This document shows, piece by piece, positions 33,968 through 41,648 of a DNA stretch of 64,000 nucleotides. Under the pieces are notes generated by a model. That model saw only the letters and a list, made by a program, of their open reading frames with translations. It made no database searches and was not told the origin of the DNA. Where the stretch lies: NCBI GenBank assembly GCA_002215645.1, contig NGFI01000013.1:124001-188000 (forward strand), in the 5' to 3' direction. The DNA comes from Gemmatimonadetes bacterium 2013_60CM_65_52 (GTDB taxonomy: Bacteria > Gemmatimonadota > Gemmatimonadetes > Gemmatimonadales > Gemmatimonadaceae). The translations under genes were made by a program, and so were the position numbers. Every line of letters starts with the position of its first letter. The stretch's first letter is position 1.

Positions 33968-36640
33968 TTGATACCATTCACCCCGAAGACGCCGACAACC
34001 CTCTACGACCCAGCTTCACCGCCGCGCGCCACGCGGCAGGGGCTGAGCATCCAGACACGCCTGCTCGCGCTGGTTGCGGCGGCGGCACTTCCGCTCATCA
34101 TCTTCGGGTTGGCGGAGATGCGACTCGCCAACCGCAAGGCGCGCGACGCGGCCCACCAGGCCTCCCTTCAGTTTGCGCGCCGAATCGCAGCGGGGGTCGA
34201 CGATCATGTGAGTGTCATCGATGCTTCGCTGTTGACCCTCACCCGGACACTGCGCATCGACCCGCGACGGCCGGCCGCGAATGATGCGATCATCGCGGCC
34301 GTGAGCAAGGAGCTGGGCGTACGATTCCGCGAAGTGTTCGTGGCGGACCCCGCAGGCCGAGTCATAGGACTCTCGTCGGGCTCAGCAGCGACGCTGAAGC
34401 TGAACATTGCCGACCGGAAGTACTTCAAGGATGCCATCGCATCCCCAGGCATCGCCGTCGGCGATCCCGTCATCGGACGCATCAGGCACGAATACACCAT
34501 CGGCCTCGCGCGGGCCATTCGCGATTCGTCCAACCGGGTGCGAGCCGTCGTGGCCACATCCACGTCGCTTGCACTCCTGTCCAGCATCCTCGTGCCGAAG
34601 GATCTGCCGCCCCGGGCGGTCGTCTCGTTGATGAACGAGCGCGGCGTGATCGTCCTGCGGACGCCCGATCAGGCCAATCTCACGGGAAAGAGCCTCGACT
34701 CGCTGCCGCAGATACGCGCGCTGCTTGCCCAGCGTGAAGGCGTAGAGGAGGGGAACAGCCTGAACGGGGTCCCTCGCGTGCTCGGATTCACGACGGCCAG
34801 GCGGGTTCCGTGGCACGTGTTCGTGAACATTCCCAGCGACGTCGCCATGAGCGGCGTGCGCGAGGAAACGAGAAACGCGCTGTTGCTGGTCACCGCGTCG
34901 CTGATCCTGAGCCTCGGGCTCGCGTGGTTCTTCTCTCGCCGAATCAGCGACCCCATCACCACGCTCACGAGAGATGCGGCAGCGTTCGGTGAAGGCGATC
35001 TCGGACATCGGACACCCACGCGGGCGACGGGCGAGCTCGGGCGCCTCTCCGAAACGTTCAATCGCATGGCGGCCGCGCTCGAGCGCCGCTCGGCCGAGCT
35101 CACGCAGAGCGAGCATCGGTATCGCGACCTCTTCGACAAGCTTCCGCTTCCGCTCTGGGTCTACGACGTCGACACGCTGCGATTCCTGGCGGTGAACGAG
35201 GCGGCGCTGACGCAGTACGGCTACTCGCGCGAGGAATTCCTGGGTGGCATGACGGTCGTGGACATCAGGCCGCACGAGGATCGGGAGCGGTTTCTGAGCG
35301 CCGTTCGCACGGTCAGCCGCGGGCCTGTCCAGGCACAGTCGTGGCACCACCGCACGAAGGACGGCGAGATTCGCGACGTCGAAATCAGCTCCGACGACAT
35401 CGTCGCCGACGGCGTGCGCGCCCGGCTGGTGGTCGCGATCGACGTGACCACCCGGAACCGGACCGAGGCCGCGTTGCATGCGTCCCAGGAGCAGTTGCGG
35501 CAGTCCCAGAAGATGGAAGCGGTCGGCAGCCTTGCCGGAGGCATCGCCCACGACTTCAACAACCTGTTGACCGCCATCCTCGGCTATTGCGACCTCGCGC
35601 TCGAGGGCGAGTCCGGTCAGGAGAGCATAACCGAGATTCGCCAGGCCGCGCTGCGCGCCTCGGAACTCACGAAACAACTGCTCGCGTTCAGCCGGCGGCA
35701 GATGCTCAAGCCCTCGGTGTTTCCGCTCAACGATGCCGTCGAATCTGCAGACCGCATCCTCCGTCGCCTTATTCCCGAGAGCATCGAGCTCGAGCTCGCG
35801 CTCGCCGCGACCGGATCGCGCATTCTGGCCGATCCGTCGCAGGTGGAGCAGGTGATCATCAATCTTGCGGTCAACGCGCGCGATGCCATGCCGCGGGGCG
35901 GCAACCTGATCATCGGCACCGCGGTCGCACAGCTCCCTGTGCCACTCGTCGTCGCGGGTGCTACGCTCCCTCCGGGGCGCTACGCGACGCTGACCGTGAC
36001 CGACACGGGCACCGGCATCGATCCGCAGATCAGCGATCGTCTGTTCGAGCCGTTCTTCACCACCAAGGAGCGCGGCCATGGCACCGGACTGGGACTTGCA
36101 ACGGTGTACGGCATCGTCAAACAGAGCGAGGGAGGTGTGAGCGTGAGATCCTCGCTCGGTCGTGGCTCGACGTTCACCGCGTACTTCCCTCTCGTGCAGT
36201 CCGTTGAAGAGGCGCATGTCGCTACCGGGGGCAGTGATGCCCCGTCACGTGGCGACGGCACCATTCTGCTGGCCGAGGATGACGACGCGGTGCGAGCGAT
36301 CGCGCAGGTCGTGCTCGAGCGCGCCGGCTATCGCGTCCTCGCGGCGCCGGACGGAGCGAGCGCGCTCGCACTTGCCGATGAGCACGAGGAACAGCTCGAC
36401 CTGCTGTTGACCGACGTCATCATGCCCGGGATGAACGGCCGAGAGCTGGCGGAAGCGCTCACATCGCGCCGGCCAGGCCTGCCCGTGCTGTTCGTGTCGG
36501 GATACACCGACAACGCGCTCAAGGGACTCGGGCTCCTCTCGAGTGAGCACGCCCTGCTCGACAAGCCCTTTACGCCAGCGTCGCTGACCGGTGCCGTGGC
36601 AGCGATCCTCCGCGGCACCGGCATCGCGGGTCGCGCATGA
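33968..36640 (+). CDS. Membrane hybrid histidine kinase: dCache-HAMP-PAS-HisKA-HATPase-REC
   Basis: 890 residues from a TTG at 33968; no ATG or GTG precedes the first membrane helix (31-50), so the start is less certain. A dCache-like sensor (about 55-300) lies outside the membrane, followed by a second helix (303-323), HAMP (324-376), PAS (380-495) and an NtrB-like kinase core with His528 in [10 protein letters not shown]-box [10 protein letters not shown] and GTGLGLAT. A receiver ends the protein ([20 protein letters not shown]). The extracellular ligand is probably a small organic molecule, as is usual for dCache. Its stop overlaps the start of the next gene (ATGA), which encodes a possible phosphotransfer protein. 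Confidence 0.93.
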   Translation: MIPFTPKTPTTLYDPASPPRATRQGLSIQTRLLALVAAAALPLIIFGLAEMRLANRKARDAAHQASLQFARRIAAGVDDHVSVIDASLLTLTRTLRIDPRRPAANDAIIAAVSKELGVRFREVFVADPAGRVIGLSSGSAATLKLNIADRKYFKDAIASPGIAVGDPVIGRIRHEYTIGLARAIRDSSNRVRAVVATSTSLALLSSILVPKDLPPRAVVSLMNERGVIVLRTPDQANLTGKSLDSLPQIRALLAQREGVEEGNSLNGVPRVLGFTTARRVPWHVFVNIPSDVAMSGVREETRNALLLVTASLILSLGLAWFFSRRISDPITTLTRDAAAFGEGDLGHRTPTRATGELGRLSETFNRMAAALERRSAELTQSEHRYRDLFDKLPLPLWVYDVDTLRFLAVNEAALTQYGYSREEFLGGMTVVDIRPHEDRERFLSAVRTVSRGPVQAQSWHHRTKDGEIRDVEISSDDIVADGVRARLVVAIDVTTRNRTEAALHASQEQLRQSQKMEAVGSLAGGIAHDFNNLLTAILGYCDLALEGESGQESITEIRQAALRASELTKQLLAFSRRQMLKPSVFPLNDAVESADRILRRLIPESIELELALAATGSRILADPSQVEQVIINLAVNARDAMPRGGNLIIGTAVAQLPVPLVVAGATLPPGRYATLTVTDTGTGIDPQISDRLFEPFFTTKERGHGTGLGLATVYGIVKQSEGGVSVRSSLGRGSTFTAYFPLVQSVEEAHVATGGSDAPSRGDGTILLAEDDDAVRAIAQVVLERAGYRVLAAPDGASALALADEHEEQLDLLLTDVIMPGMNGRELAEALTSRRPGLPVLFVSGYTDNALKGLGLLSSEHALLDKPFTPASLTGAVAAILRGTGIAGRA

Positions 36641-37260
36641 ACGCCCCCGCGGGGTCACCGGACGGCGCTTGGGAGCTGCTGCTGGAAGAATTGCTGCGCA
36701 GCCTCGTGCATTCCATCAACAACCGCATCACGGCGATGAGCGCCTTTGCGGAACTCGCGGCACTCGACCATGAGCCGATCGACCTGATCCAGCTGCGTGC
36801 CGAGATCACAAAGCTGCACGCAATCGGCGCGTACGTCGGCCGGCTGGCGCAACGCACCGCAGTGGAAGAGGCCCTGGAGCTGAGCGCGGTGCTCGAGCTC
36901 GCACTCGGCATCCACGAGCATCACCCGCTGGGAAAGAGCATCCCGTGTCACGTGGAGCAGGTGGGGGCCGTGCACCCGGTACGCGTTTACCGTTGGGCGC
37001 TCCTGCGTGTCCTGCTGCTGATGGTGGACGCAGCGAGACGCGAGGCCGATGCGCGCCAGGATCCGGCGATCGTCGTTCGGTTAACCGGAGATGAGGATCA
37101 CGTCCGTACGCAGGTGCCGACGCACGAGCCTCCATCGCACGATCTCGCCACCTTCGCCGCGCTGCTCGGCGGGACGGTGACATCTGCAGCCGGGGAGCTT
37201 ACGCTGACGCTTCCGTCCCTGCCTGCCATCAGGCAGCGCGAGCGCGCCGCCATGGCGTGA
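36637..37260 (+). CDS. ChpT/Spo0B-like phosphotransfer protein candidate
   Basis: 207 residues starting in the stop of the hybrid kinase (ATGA). The first 60 residues form a kinase-type dimerisation helix pair with an H-box, LLRSLVHSINNRITAM, in which His25 sits exactly where kinases carry the phospho-acceptor. The rest has helix and strand segments of an ATPase-like fold (RWALLRVLLLMVDAAR, then DPAIVVRLTGDEDH and AGELTLTLPSLP) but lacks the N, D and G boxes needed to bind ATP. Length and layout match ChpT and Spo0B, which relay phosphate from a receiver to a response regulator. Homology is inferred from pattern only. Confidence 0.75.
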   Translation: MNAPAGSPDGAWELLLEELLRSLVHSINNRITAMSAFAELAALDHEPIDLIQLRAEITKLHAIGAYVGRLAQRTAVEEALELSAVLELALGIHEHHPLGKSIPCHVEQVGAVHPVRVYRWALLRVLLLMVDAARREADARQDPAIVVRLTGDEDHVRTQVPTHEPPSHDLATFAALLGGTVTSAAGELTLTLPSLPAIRQRERAAMA

Positions 37261-37271
37261 TGCACTTCCGG

Positions 37272-38087
37272 TCAGGCGGACGCGGCGAGTGGTATGAGAT
37301 ACTCGCGCAGCGTCGCCAGCGCCTTCGACCGGATCTGTGATACGCGCGACTCGCTGATGTGCATCACATCCGCGATCTCGCGCGCATTCAGCTCCTCGAA
37401 GTAGTACAGCGACAACACCGTCCGCTGCTGCTCCTTGAGCTGGAGAATCGCGTCACGCAGGGCGGCGACGCGCTCTTCGTGTTCGAGGCGGTCCGACGGC
37501 GAGTCGCCTTCCGCACGGAGGAACTCGAGCGGCGACGGACCGGCGTCGCTGTGATCGTTCTCGGTCGCGTCGAGCGGCACCTGCACGGTGCGCTCCATCT
37601 CCGCCTGCCAGCGCCACAGCGTGTCCGTGTCGATGCCCAGGCGAATTGCGAGCTCGCCGTCCGACGGGGCGCGTCCCATTGCCGACATGAGCGCCTCCCG
37701 CGCCTGCGACACGTCACGGCTCTTCCGGCGAATCGACCTCGGCACGTGATCCTGCCGGCGGATCTCGTCGAGAATCGACCCGCGGATGCGCGGCACCGCG
37801 TAGGTGCTGAACGCGAGACCGCGACGTACGTCGAAGGACTCCAGAGCGGCCATGAGGCCGAGGGTGCCGACGTTCACCATCTCGTCGGAGTCCATGTCGG
37901 CCGAGAGCCGGCGGCTCAGCTGCTTCGTCACGAAATGGACGAGGCTGAGATTGTCCCCCAGCAGCGCGTCGCGAGCTGCGACATCACCAGCGGCGCAGGC
38001 GGCCCAACGAGAGTCGTGATCCACGGAGTGCTCCGGCGGCGGAGGAGTCGGCAGGCGCCTGAGAGAGCAACGGCGCGCGTTCGCCAT
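37272..38087 (-). CDS. RNA polymerase sigma factor, FliA/WhiG/SigB-type sigma-70 family
   Basis: 271 residues, the length of FliA-class sigma factors. Region 2 has DEMVNVGTLGLMAALESFD and FSTYAVPRIRGSILDEIRR; the next segment DHVPRSIRRKSRDV is typical of FliA and WhiG. Region 4 ends with LSLYYFEELNAREIADVMHI and SESRVSQIRSKAL, the helix-turn-helix for the -35 element. Flagellar genes are not present in this window, so it may serve a non-flagellar regulon. The upstream 200 bases are A+T-rich and include an inverted repeat. An anti-sigma-like peptide (39911-40072) lies 1.8 kb away. Confidence 0.9.
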   Translation of the reverse strand: MANARRCSLRRLPTPPPPEHSVDHDSRWAACAAGDVAARDALLGDNLSLVHFVTKQLSRRLSADMDSDEMVNVGTLGLMAALESFDVRRGLAFSTYAVPRIRGSILDEIRRQDHVPRSIRRKSRDVSQAREALMSAMGRAPSDGELAIRLGIDTDTLWRWQAEMERTVQVPLDATENDHSDAGPSPLEFLRAEGDSPSDRLEHEERVAALRDAILQLKEQQRTVLSLYYFEELNAREIADVMHISESRVSQIRSKALATLREYLIPLAASA

Positions 38088-38203
38088 GTGCTATGGCACG
38101 CTGGGGGCCACACTCAAAGCGCTGCGATGCCGCGAGAAACGGCTCGCAATTCTTGGCCGTAACTGCAGTATTTATATATGGTTACAAGTTTACTATGAGC
38201 GGC

Positions 38204-38232
38204 TGTCCGCTACATCAGTTTACATGCGGACA
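38204..38232. promoter_or_regulatory. Inverted repeat upstream of the sigma factor gene
   Basis: TGTCCGC at 38204-38210 and GCGGACA at 38226-38232 are perfect complements separated by 15 bases, within an A+T-rich stretch 117-145 bases upstream of the sigma factor ATG. The size fits an operator for a dimeric regulator. It could also be part of a terminator for the NtrC-type gene that ends at 38287. Confidence 0.45.
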
Positions 38233-38286
38233 CTAGGCAAATGTCGCCGAGCGGCACATTTTGCCGAGCTGTTTGTGTTATGGAGC

Positions 38287-39702
38287 TCAGGTGTCGCCGT
38301 TCTGCTCCGCCGGCTTGTTGAGCTTTCCGCGCAACGAGCGGATGCTCATCCCCAGCAGCTCGGCTGCCCTGGTCCGGTTCCCTCCGGATCGCTCGAGCGC
38401 CCGCGCGATGAGCGTTTGTTCCGCCTGTTCGACGTTGAGAGACGTCAGCACCACCGCCCCTTCCGGAATCCTCTCGCCATCCAGTCCCGTGAGCGACGCT
38501 CTCGCCGCGGAGCGAGTGCTCGATGCTCTCGAGGGACCGAGTCGCACACGATCGAACGAATGCGACTGGATGATTCGATCGGTGGAGAGGATGACGGCGC
38601 GCTCCACCGCATGCTGGAGTTCACGCACGTTGCCGGGCCAATCGAACTCCTGGAGCATCGCCAGCGCCTCGGGTGCGATGCCGTCGATCTCCTTGCCGAG
38701 CTCCGAGGCCGTGCGCGCGGTGAAGCGCTGCGCGAGGAGCGGGATGTCCTGCCGCCGCTCGCGCAGCGGAGGAATCAGAATCGGCAGCACGCTGAGCCGA
38801 AAGTACAGATCCTGGCGGAAGTGCCCGCTCGCCGCGTGCTCGGCGAGGTCGCGGTTCGTCGTGGCGATGATGCGGACGTCCACCTTGATCGGCTGCGAGC
38901 CGCCGACGCGCTCGAACTCCTGCTCCTGGAGGACACGAAGCAGCTTCGCCTGGAGGTCCAGCCGCATCTCGCTCACTTCATCGAGGAGCAGCGTGCCGAG
39001 ATGCGCTCGCTCGAACGCTCCCTCGACGCGCTTGATGGCGCCGGTGAACGCACCTTTTTCATGTCCAAAGAGCGCGCTCTCGATGAGCCCCTCGGGGAGC
39101 GCGGCGCAATTGAGCATCACGAACGCATTGTCGCGGCGGTCACTGGCGTCGTGAATGGCTCGCGCGAAGAGCTCCTTGCCGGTTCCGGACTCGCCCTGGA
39201 GGAGCACCGTTGCGCGTGTGGGTGCGGCCGTGCGCACCGTCTCCAGCAGGCGGCGGATCTGCGGCGATTCGCCGATGATCGCGCGCTCGTTGCGGAAGCC
39301 GGTGAGCTCGCGACGGAGGAGGTCGTTTTCGCGCCGAAGGTTCACGACCTCGAGGGCCTGCGACACCGCGAGCTCGAGCTGCTCCGGGCTCACCGGCTTC
39401 GTGATGTAGTCGATCGCCCCTGCCTTGATCGACGCGACCGCATGCTCGATGGTCGCATAGCCGGTGAGCATGATCAGCGGAACAGAGATGCCTTCTTCGC
39501 GCAGCAGCTCGAGAAACTCGAGGCCCGTGAGCCCCGGCATCCGGTAGTCCGAGATGATGAGGTCGATGTCATGCTCGGCGAGCGCCCGAAGTGCTTCCGC
39601 GACCGTCGTCGATCCTACGACGGCATGCCCGGAGCGCTCGAGGGTGTCCTCGAGAATGAGGCCGATGGCGGGCTCGTCGTCGAGATAGAGAATGGTGGCC
39701 AT
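38287..39702 (-). CDS. NtrC-family sigma-54-dependent response regulator
   Basis: 471 residues in the standard order: receiver with Asp52 (IISDYRMPG), AAA+ domain with Walker A GESGTGKE (170-177) and the sigma-54-contact loop GAFTGA (217-222), then a Fis-type helix-turn-helix at the C-terminus (GGNRTRAAELLGMSIRSLRGKL). It would activate sigma-54 promoters when phosphorylated. The cognate kinase could be any hybrid kinase in the region; the nearest are at 33968 and 41645. The start is the ATG before ILYLDDE. It lies 200 bases upstream of the sigma factor gene, same strand. Confidence 0.96.
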   Translation of the reverse strand: MATILYLDDEPAIGLILEDTLERSGHAVVGSTTVAEALRALAEHDIDLIISDYRMPGLTGLEFLELLREEGISVPLIMLTGYATIEHAVASIKAGAIDYITKPVSPEQLELAVSQALEVVNLRRENDLLRRELTGFRNERAIIGESPQIRRLLETVRTAAPTRATVLLQGESGTGKELFARAIHDASDRRDNAFVMLNCAALPEGLIESALFGHEKGAFTGAIKRVEGAFERAHLGTLLLDEVSEMRLDLQAKLLRVLQEQEFERVGGSQPIKVDVRIIATTNRDLAEHAASGHFRQDLYFRLSVLPILIPPLRERRQDIPLLAQRFTARTASELGKEIDGIAPEALAMLQEFDWPGNVRELQHAVERAVILSTDRIIQSHSFDRVRLGPSRASSTRSAARASLTGLDGERIPEGAVVLTSLNVEQAEQTLIARALERSGGNRTRAAELLGMSIRSLRGKLNKPAEQNGDT

Positions 39703-39910
39703 GAGATCCGCCTGGGCGATTCCGGAAGATATTTCGCAAACCTCGCGAGCACACGCGTGCCGAGGCCCCCCGTACCACTGGACCTCGCCCCGACAAAATG
39801 GCTGCGGAGCCTAAAGTTGTCTCCCTCGGCTGCCGATATTGAGTGACATGGACGAGGCCAGACTGTCCGCATCAGCCGCGAAAAGTCGGAGAAACGATCC
39901 GGGAGACGTG

Positions 39911-40072
39911 ATGAACGATTCTACCGCGATTCACAGAACCATGGGTGCTCCGGAAAGACTCTCCGCCGAACGACTGTTGTCGCTTCGGCTCCGCGTGCAG
40001 TCCGGATGGTACGGCAGTCTGGTCGTGGCCGACGCGGTTGCGCGCCGGATCGTGCTCCGCGGCGACATCTGA
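39911..40072 (+). CDS. Small FlgM-like anti-sigma peptide candidate
   Basis: 53 residues starting at ATG 39911, which has GGGAG five to ten bases upstream (the upstream codon at 39839 is less likely). The second half, RLLSLRLRVQSGWYGSLVVAD followed by AVARRIVLRGDI, fits the C-terminal sigma-28-binding pattern of FlgM: a helix, then G.Y, then a second helix ending in a hydrophobic tail. Similar short proteins are found in several phyla without flagella. Its presence 1.8 kb from a FliA-class sigma gene is suggestive. The assignment rests on pattern alone. Confidence 0.55.
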   Translation: MNDSTAIHRTMGAPERLSAERLLSLRLRVQSGWYGSLVVADAVARRIVLRGDI

Positions 40073-40105
40073 CGCTCGGGGCGGTCTTCGCGCACGTTTG
40101 AGTGC

Positions 40106-41035
40106 GTGAGCCAGCCGGCACCCGCTCCATCGTCTTCGCTCACTGTCGCCGTTGGCGGCAGCAGCGGCATGATCGGCACCGCGCTCGTGGTGCGCCTCCG
40201 CGTCAATGGCCACACGGTGCGCCGTCTCGTACGCGCGTCACGGGATGCGCAGCCGGGGGACGTCGCCTGGGATCCGGTGCGCGGAGCGCTCGATGCGCGT
40301 CTGCTCGAGGGCTGCGATGCGATCGTGAATCTCGGAGGTGTGCAGATCGACCGCCGGTGGACTTCCACGCGAAAGCGGGAGATCCTGGACAGTCGAACGC
40401 AGAGCACCGCGACGCTGGCCCGCGCGATTCGCGCGATGAAGAGACCGCCGCGCGTGATGTTGAGTGGTTCCGCTATCGGGATCTATGGCGATCGCGGAGA
40501 CGAGCTGCTCGACGAGGAGTCCACTCTGGGAGATGACTTTCTCGCATCCGTGGCGCGCGCGTGGGAAGCCGCGGCTGCACCGATCCGCGAGGCAGGCGTG
40601 AGACTCGTTCTACTGCGCACGGGCGTCGTCTTGTCGCCCAACGGTGGGGCGCTCGCCCGTCTACTGCCGGTGTTTCGACTGGGCGCAGGCGGCGTGATCG
40701 GCGCCGGACGACAGTGGATGAGCTGGATCTCACTCCACGATCATGTGCGAGCGATGGAGCACGCCATCGTCACGCAATCACTTGCGGGCGCCGTCAACCT
40801 CGTGTCACCCGCGCCGGTGACCAATGTGGAATTCACCGAGGTGCTCGCGGGCGTGCTTCACCGGCCGGCGTTCATGCGTGTACCGCGTATCGCGATCGAG
40901 ATGCTGTTGGGCGAGATGGCGACTGGCACCGTGCTCGCGAGCCAGCGCGTTCAGCCGGTGGCGCTGACGGCCTCGGACTTTCGTTTTGTCGATGCTCGTC
41001 TGGAGGCCGCGCTCACGCGAGAGCTGGCAGGGTGA
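40106..41035 (+). CDS. TIGR01777-type NAD-dependent epimerase (YfcH-like)
   Basis: 309 residues from GTG 40106. It is an extended SDR with the nucleotide loop VGGSSGMIGTALV (near residue 14), the run DAIVNLGGVQIDRRW, and the substrate-region motifs LSGSAIGIYGDRGDE and WMSWISLHDHV, which together mark the TIGR01777 family (YfcH/SulA type). These are believed to bind NAD(P) and a sugar-nucleotide-like ligand, but no reaction is proven. The C-terminus overlaps the converging PAP2 gene by 23 bases. Cytosolic. Confidence 0.92.
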   Translation: MSQPAPAPSSSLTVAVGGSSGMIGTALVVRLRVNGHTVRRLVRASRDAQPGDVAWDPVRGALDARLLEGCDAIVNLGGVQIDRRWTSTRKREILDSRTQSTATLARAIRAMKRPPRVMLSGSAIGIYGDRGDELLDEESTLGDDFLASVARAWEAAAAPIREAGVRLVLLRTGVVLSPNGGALARLLPVFRLGAGGVIGAGRQWMSWISLHDHVRAMEHAIVTQSLAGAVNLVSPAPVTNVEFTEVLAGVLHRPAFMRVPRIAIEMLLGEMATGTVLASQRVQPVALTASDFRFVDARLEAALTRELAG

Positions 41036-41648
41036 GGTAGAGCGCAGACGCAAGCGCTGCCACGCACAGCCCGGTAAGCCATCCCCCGATCACATCGCTT
41101 GTCCAATGCCAGCCAAGCGCGACGCGGCTCATGCCGGTGCAGAGTGCTGCTACCGTCGCCATGGCAAATGCGACGACGGCTGGGAGGAGGCCATCATACG
41201 CGAAGAGAAACGCACCGGTCATCAGGACCGCGGTGGCAATGGTGGTATGTCCGCTTGGATAGGCGGGCTCGGTCTTGTTCCGCTCCAGCGCCACCACTGG
41301 GCGCGGGCGGCGATACACGAACTTCACGGCATGATGCGCCACGATGCCGCCGAGTGACGCGGCCGCCATCGGCAGGATGAAATGAAGGGTCGAGCCGCCG
41401 CGCACGAGATGCAGGACGATCACGGCCGTGGCGGCCAGCAGCGGATGGACGAACTTCTCCCCGAGCAGACTTGCCGCGAGCGCGGGCACGCGCAGGGCGG
41501 CGCGATGAGGGCCGACTCGCGCTTCGATGAGATCGTCGAGACGTTGCACGGCGCCGTGGCGCGTCGCGAGCGCGAGGACCAGCGAGAGTCCAGTGGTGGC
41601 GCCGGCGATCGCATATGACGTTTCGACCAGCGGAGGTGCGCTGGTCAA
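41013..41648 (-). CDS. PAP2-family membrane phosphatase
   Basis: 211 residues, starting at TTG 41648 where the codon overlaps the stop of the hybrid kinase (TTGA). About six hydrophobic helices carry the three signature motifs of the type 2 phosphatidic acid phosphatase family: KFVYRRPRP (KX6RP), PSGHTT, and SRVALGWHWTSD (SRX5HX3D). The active site would face the periplasm. Likely substrates are undecaprenyl pyrophosphate or phosphatidic acid; the sequence does not decide. The three-prime end overlaps the TIGR01777 gene. Confidence 0.85.
   Translation of the reverse strand: MTSAPPLVETSYAIAGATTGLSLVLALATRHGAVQRLDDLIEARVGPHRAALRVPALAASLLGEKFVHPLLAATAVIVLHLVRGGSTLHFILPMAAASLGGIVAHHAVKFVYRRPRPVVALERNKTEPAYPSGHTTIATAVLMTGAFLFAYDGLLPAVVAFAMATVAALCTGMSRVALGWHWTSDVIGGWLTGLCVAALASALYLTLPALA

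Noticed and set aside
34382-36217. Minus-strand frame of 611 codons
   Set aside because: Antisense to the hybrid kinase with HAMP, PAS and kinase motifs; composition typical of a shadow frame.
38088-38170. Sigma-54-type promoter before the sigma factor gene
   Set aside because: A GG...TTGC arrangement is present on the minus strand but the spacing is nine instead of ten bases, and another GG-N10-GC match lies too close to the ATG.
38086-39846. Plus-strand frame of 586 codons
   Set aside because: Runs antisense to the NtrC-type regulator and has no domain.
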